Part shown: piece by piece, positions 63,479 to 64,000 of the stretch
How positions within the stretch are numbered: position 1 is the stretch's first letter
How the letters are laid out: every line of letters starts with the position of its first letter
Source: Aureispira sp. CCB-E
Lineage (GTDB): Bacteria > Bacteroidota > Bacteroidia > Chitinophagales > Saprospiraceae
DNA length: 64,000 nucleotides
Direction of reading: 5' to 3'
NCBI RefSeq assembly: GCF_031326345.1
Contig: NZ_CP133671.1
Span: 3,906,001-3,970,000 of the forward strand
Notes under the pieces: generated by a model
Databases searched by the model: none
The model's input: the letters and a program-made list of their open reading frames with translations, nothing else
What the model was told of the DNA's origin: nothing
Position numbers and translations under genes: made by a program

Positions 63479-64000
63479 ATGGATAGAATAATTGTACCAG
63501 TCGATTTTTCATCGGCTTCAAGTTGGGGCTTTTATTACGCCTATAATATAGCAAAGGAAATAGGATCAGAACTAGTTGTCGTTCATTTGTACTGGCCTCC
63601 TTATGTGGAGTCAACTTACCCAGTAGATATGATTCAAACGATTATTAACGAGAAAGAAACAGAGGTTCTAAAGCATCTAAAAGCAGCAACGAGACCTCCT
63701 TTGGGAGACAAAGATGATGTTGCAATACGTTACATCGTTCAGTCAGGCTCTGAAAATTCTATTGTAGACATTGCAACTGAAAATGAGGCTGATTTGATTG
63801 TGATGGGCACACATGGATCAGGGAAAGCATTGGACAAGGTGTGGGGAACAAACACAGCTAATGTAATTGAAAGCGCAACTTGTCCTGTATTGGCGATTCC
63901 TATCGGAGCGGATTATAAAGGAGTTGGTAGTATTGCCTATGCTACAGATTTTGATGATAAAGACACTGAATTGTTGTTGCAATTGACTTTAATTGCGACG
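63479..64000 (+). CDS. Universal stress protein, 3' end outside window
   Basis: The frame is open for 174 codons from the ATG at 63479 to the window end. It begins MDRIIVPVDFSSASSWGFYY and contains LIVMGTHGSGKALDKVWGTN, a canonical G-x2-G-type Usp nucleotide site, then VLAIPIGADYKGVGSIAYAT, the start of a second Usp domain. It is a paralogue of the gene 54 bp upstream (SSSWGFCYA versus ASSWGFYYA) and probably shares its transcript. The intact glycine motif here may indicate a stronger nucleotide binder than its neighbour. Confidence 0.88.
   Translation, partial: MDRIIVPVDFSSASSWGFYYAYNIAKEIGSELVVVHLYWPPYVESTYPVDMIQTIINEKETEVLKHLKAATRPPLGDKDDVAIRYIVQSGSENSIVDIATENEADLIVMGTHGSGKALDKVWGTNTANVIESATCPVLAIPIGADYKGVGSIAYATDFDDKDTELLLQLTLIAT

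Overview
The window looks like a chromosomal stretch of a low-GC marine-type member of the Bacteroidota, most likely from the Saprospiraceae/Aureispira neighbourhood; the lineage is an inference from gene content. Signs of the phylum are several secreted proteins ending in a type IX secretion system (T9SS) C-terminal sorting domain (YPNP start, G-x-Y near the end), a PorP/SprF plus OmpA/PD40 pair, a TonB receptor with a carboxypeptidase-like N-terminal domain, DUF5683, DUF6089 and GldM-C-like genes, and TAnnTTTG-type -7 promoter boxes without clear Shine-Dalgarno sequences. No rRNA, tRNA, CRISPR array, transposase or phage gene was seen.

Layout. 1-5251: 3'-truncated giant secreted metalloprotease-like mosaic on the minus strand, with a 21-bp-phased repeat array upstream. 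5.4-11.2 kb: an ACSF3/MatB-like acyl-CoA synthetase, an Omp28-like secreted protein, and DUF547/DUF4846/lipoprotein genes. 11.7-15.6 kb: PorP/SprF, an OmpA/PD40 protein (PorE-like) and a DUF1573 domain that appears joined to the OmpA gene across an A10 slippery run. 15.8-22.5 kb: transglutaminase-like protein, then xseA, an orphan DUF5682 gene and a GH92 mannosidase. 22.5-27.2 kb: tandem lspA genes, a class I amidotransferase, a YhhQ-type transporter and rdgB. 27.3-33.4 kb: a polysaccharide deacetylase/old yellow enzyme operon divergent from an AraC regulator, an ADP-ribosylglycohydrolase, TIGR02757 and a YebC-family gene. 33.7-45.4 kb: a large TPR-CHAT protein, a peroxiredoxin, DUF5683, a single-domain response regulator, rlmG, DUF2807, DUF6089 and a TonB receptor. 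45.9-51 kb: two paralogues built from an unrecognised cysteine-containing module plus a PKD protein, all with T9SS sorting domains. 51-55.2 kb: DUF1571, aldehyde dehydrogenase, transaldolase-like aldolase and a TetR regulator. 55.6-59.9 kb: a SprB-repeat adhesin-like protein, a leucine-rich-repeat protein and a lone GldM-C-like domain. 60.2-64 kb: a fused 2-oxoacid dehydrogenase E1 and two UspA-type genes, the last cut by the window edge.

Common theme: much of the window is cell-surface and secretion biology (T9SS machinery and its cargo, lipoproteins and lipoprotein signal peptidases, outer-membrane barrels) mixed with housekeeping genes. Most transcription units end in clear hairpins. A family of short intergenic repeats with TAGTTCGTTGA-type ends is scattered through the first 37 kb. 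The most interesting signals are the OmpA-DUF1573 slippage site, the 21-bp phased operator-like array, the Gram-positive-type SOS-box-like sequence in the E1 promoter, and the new secreted module family.
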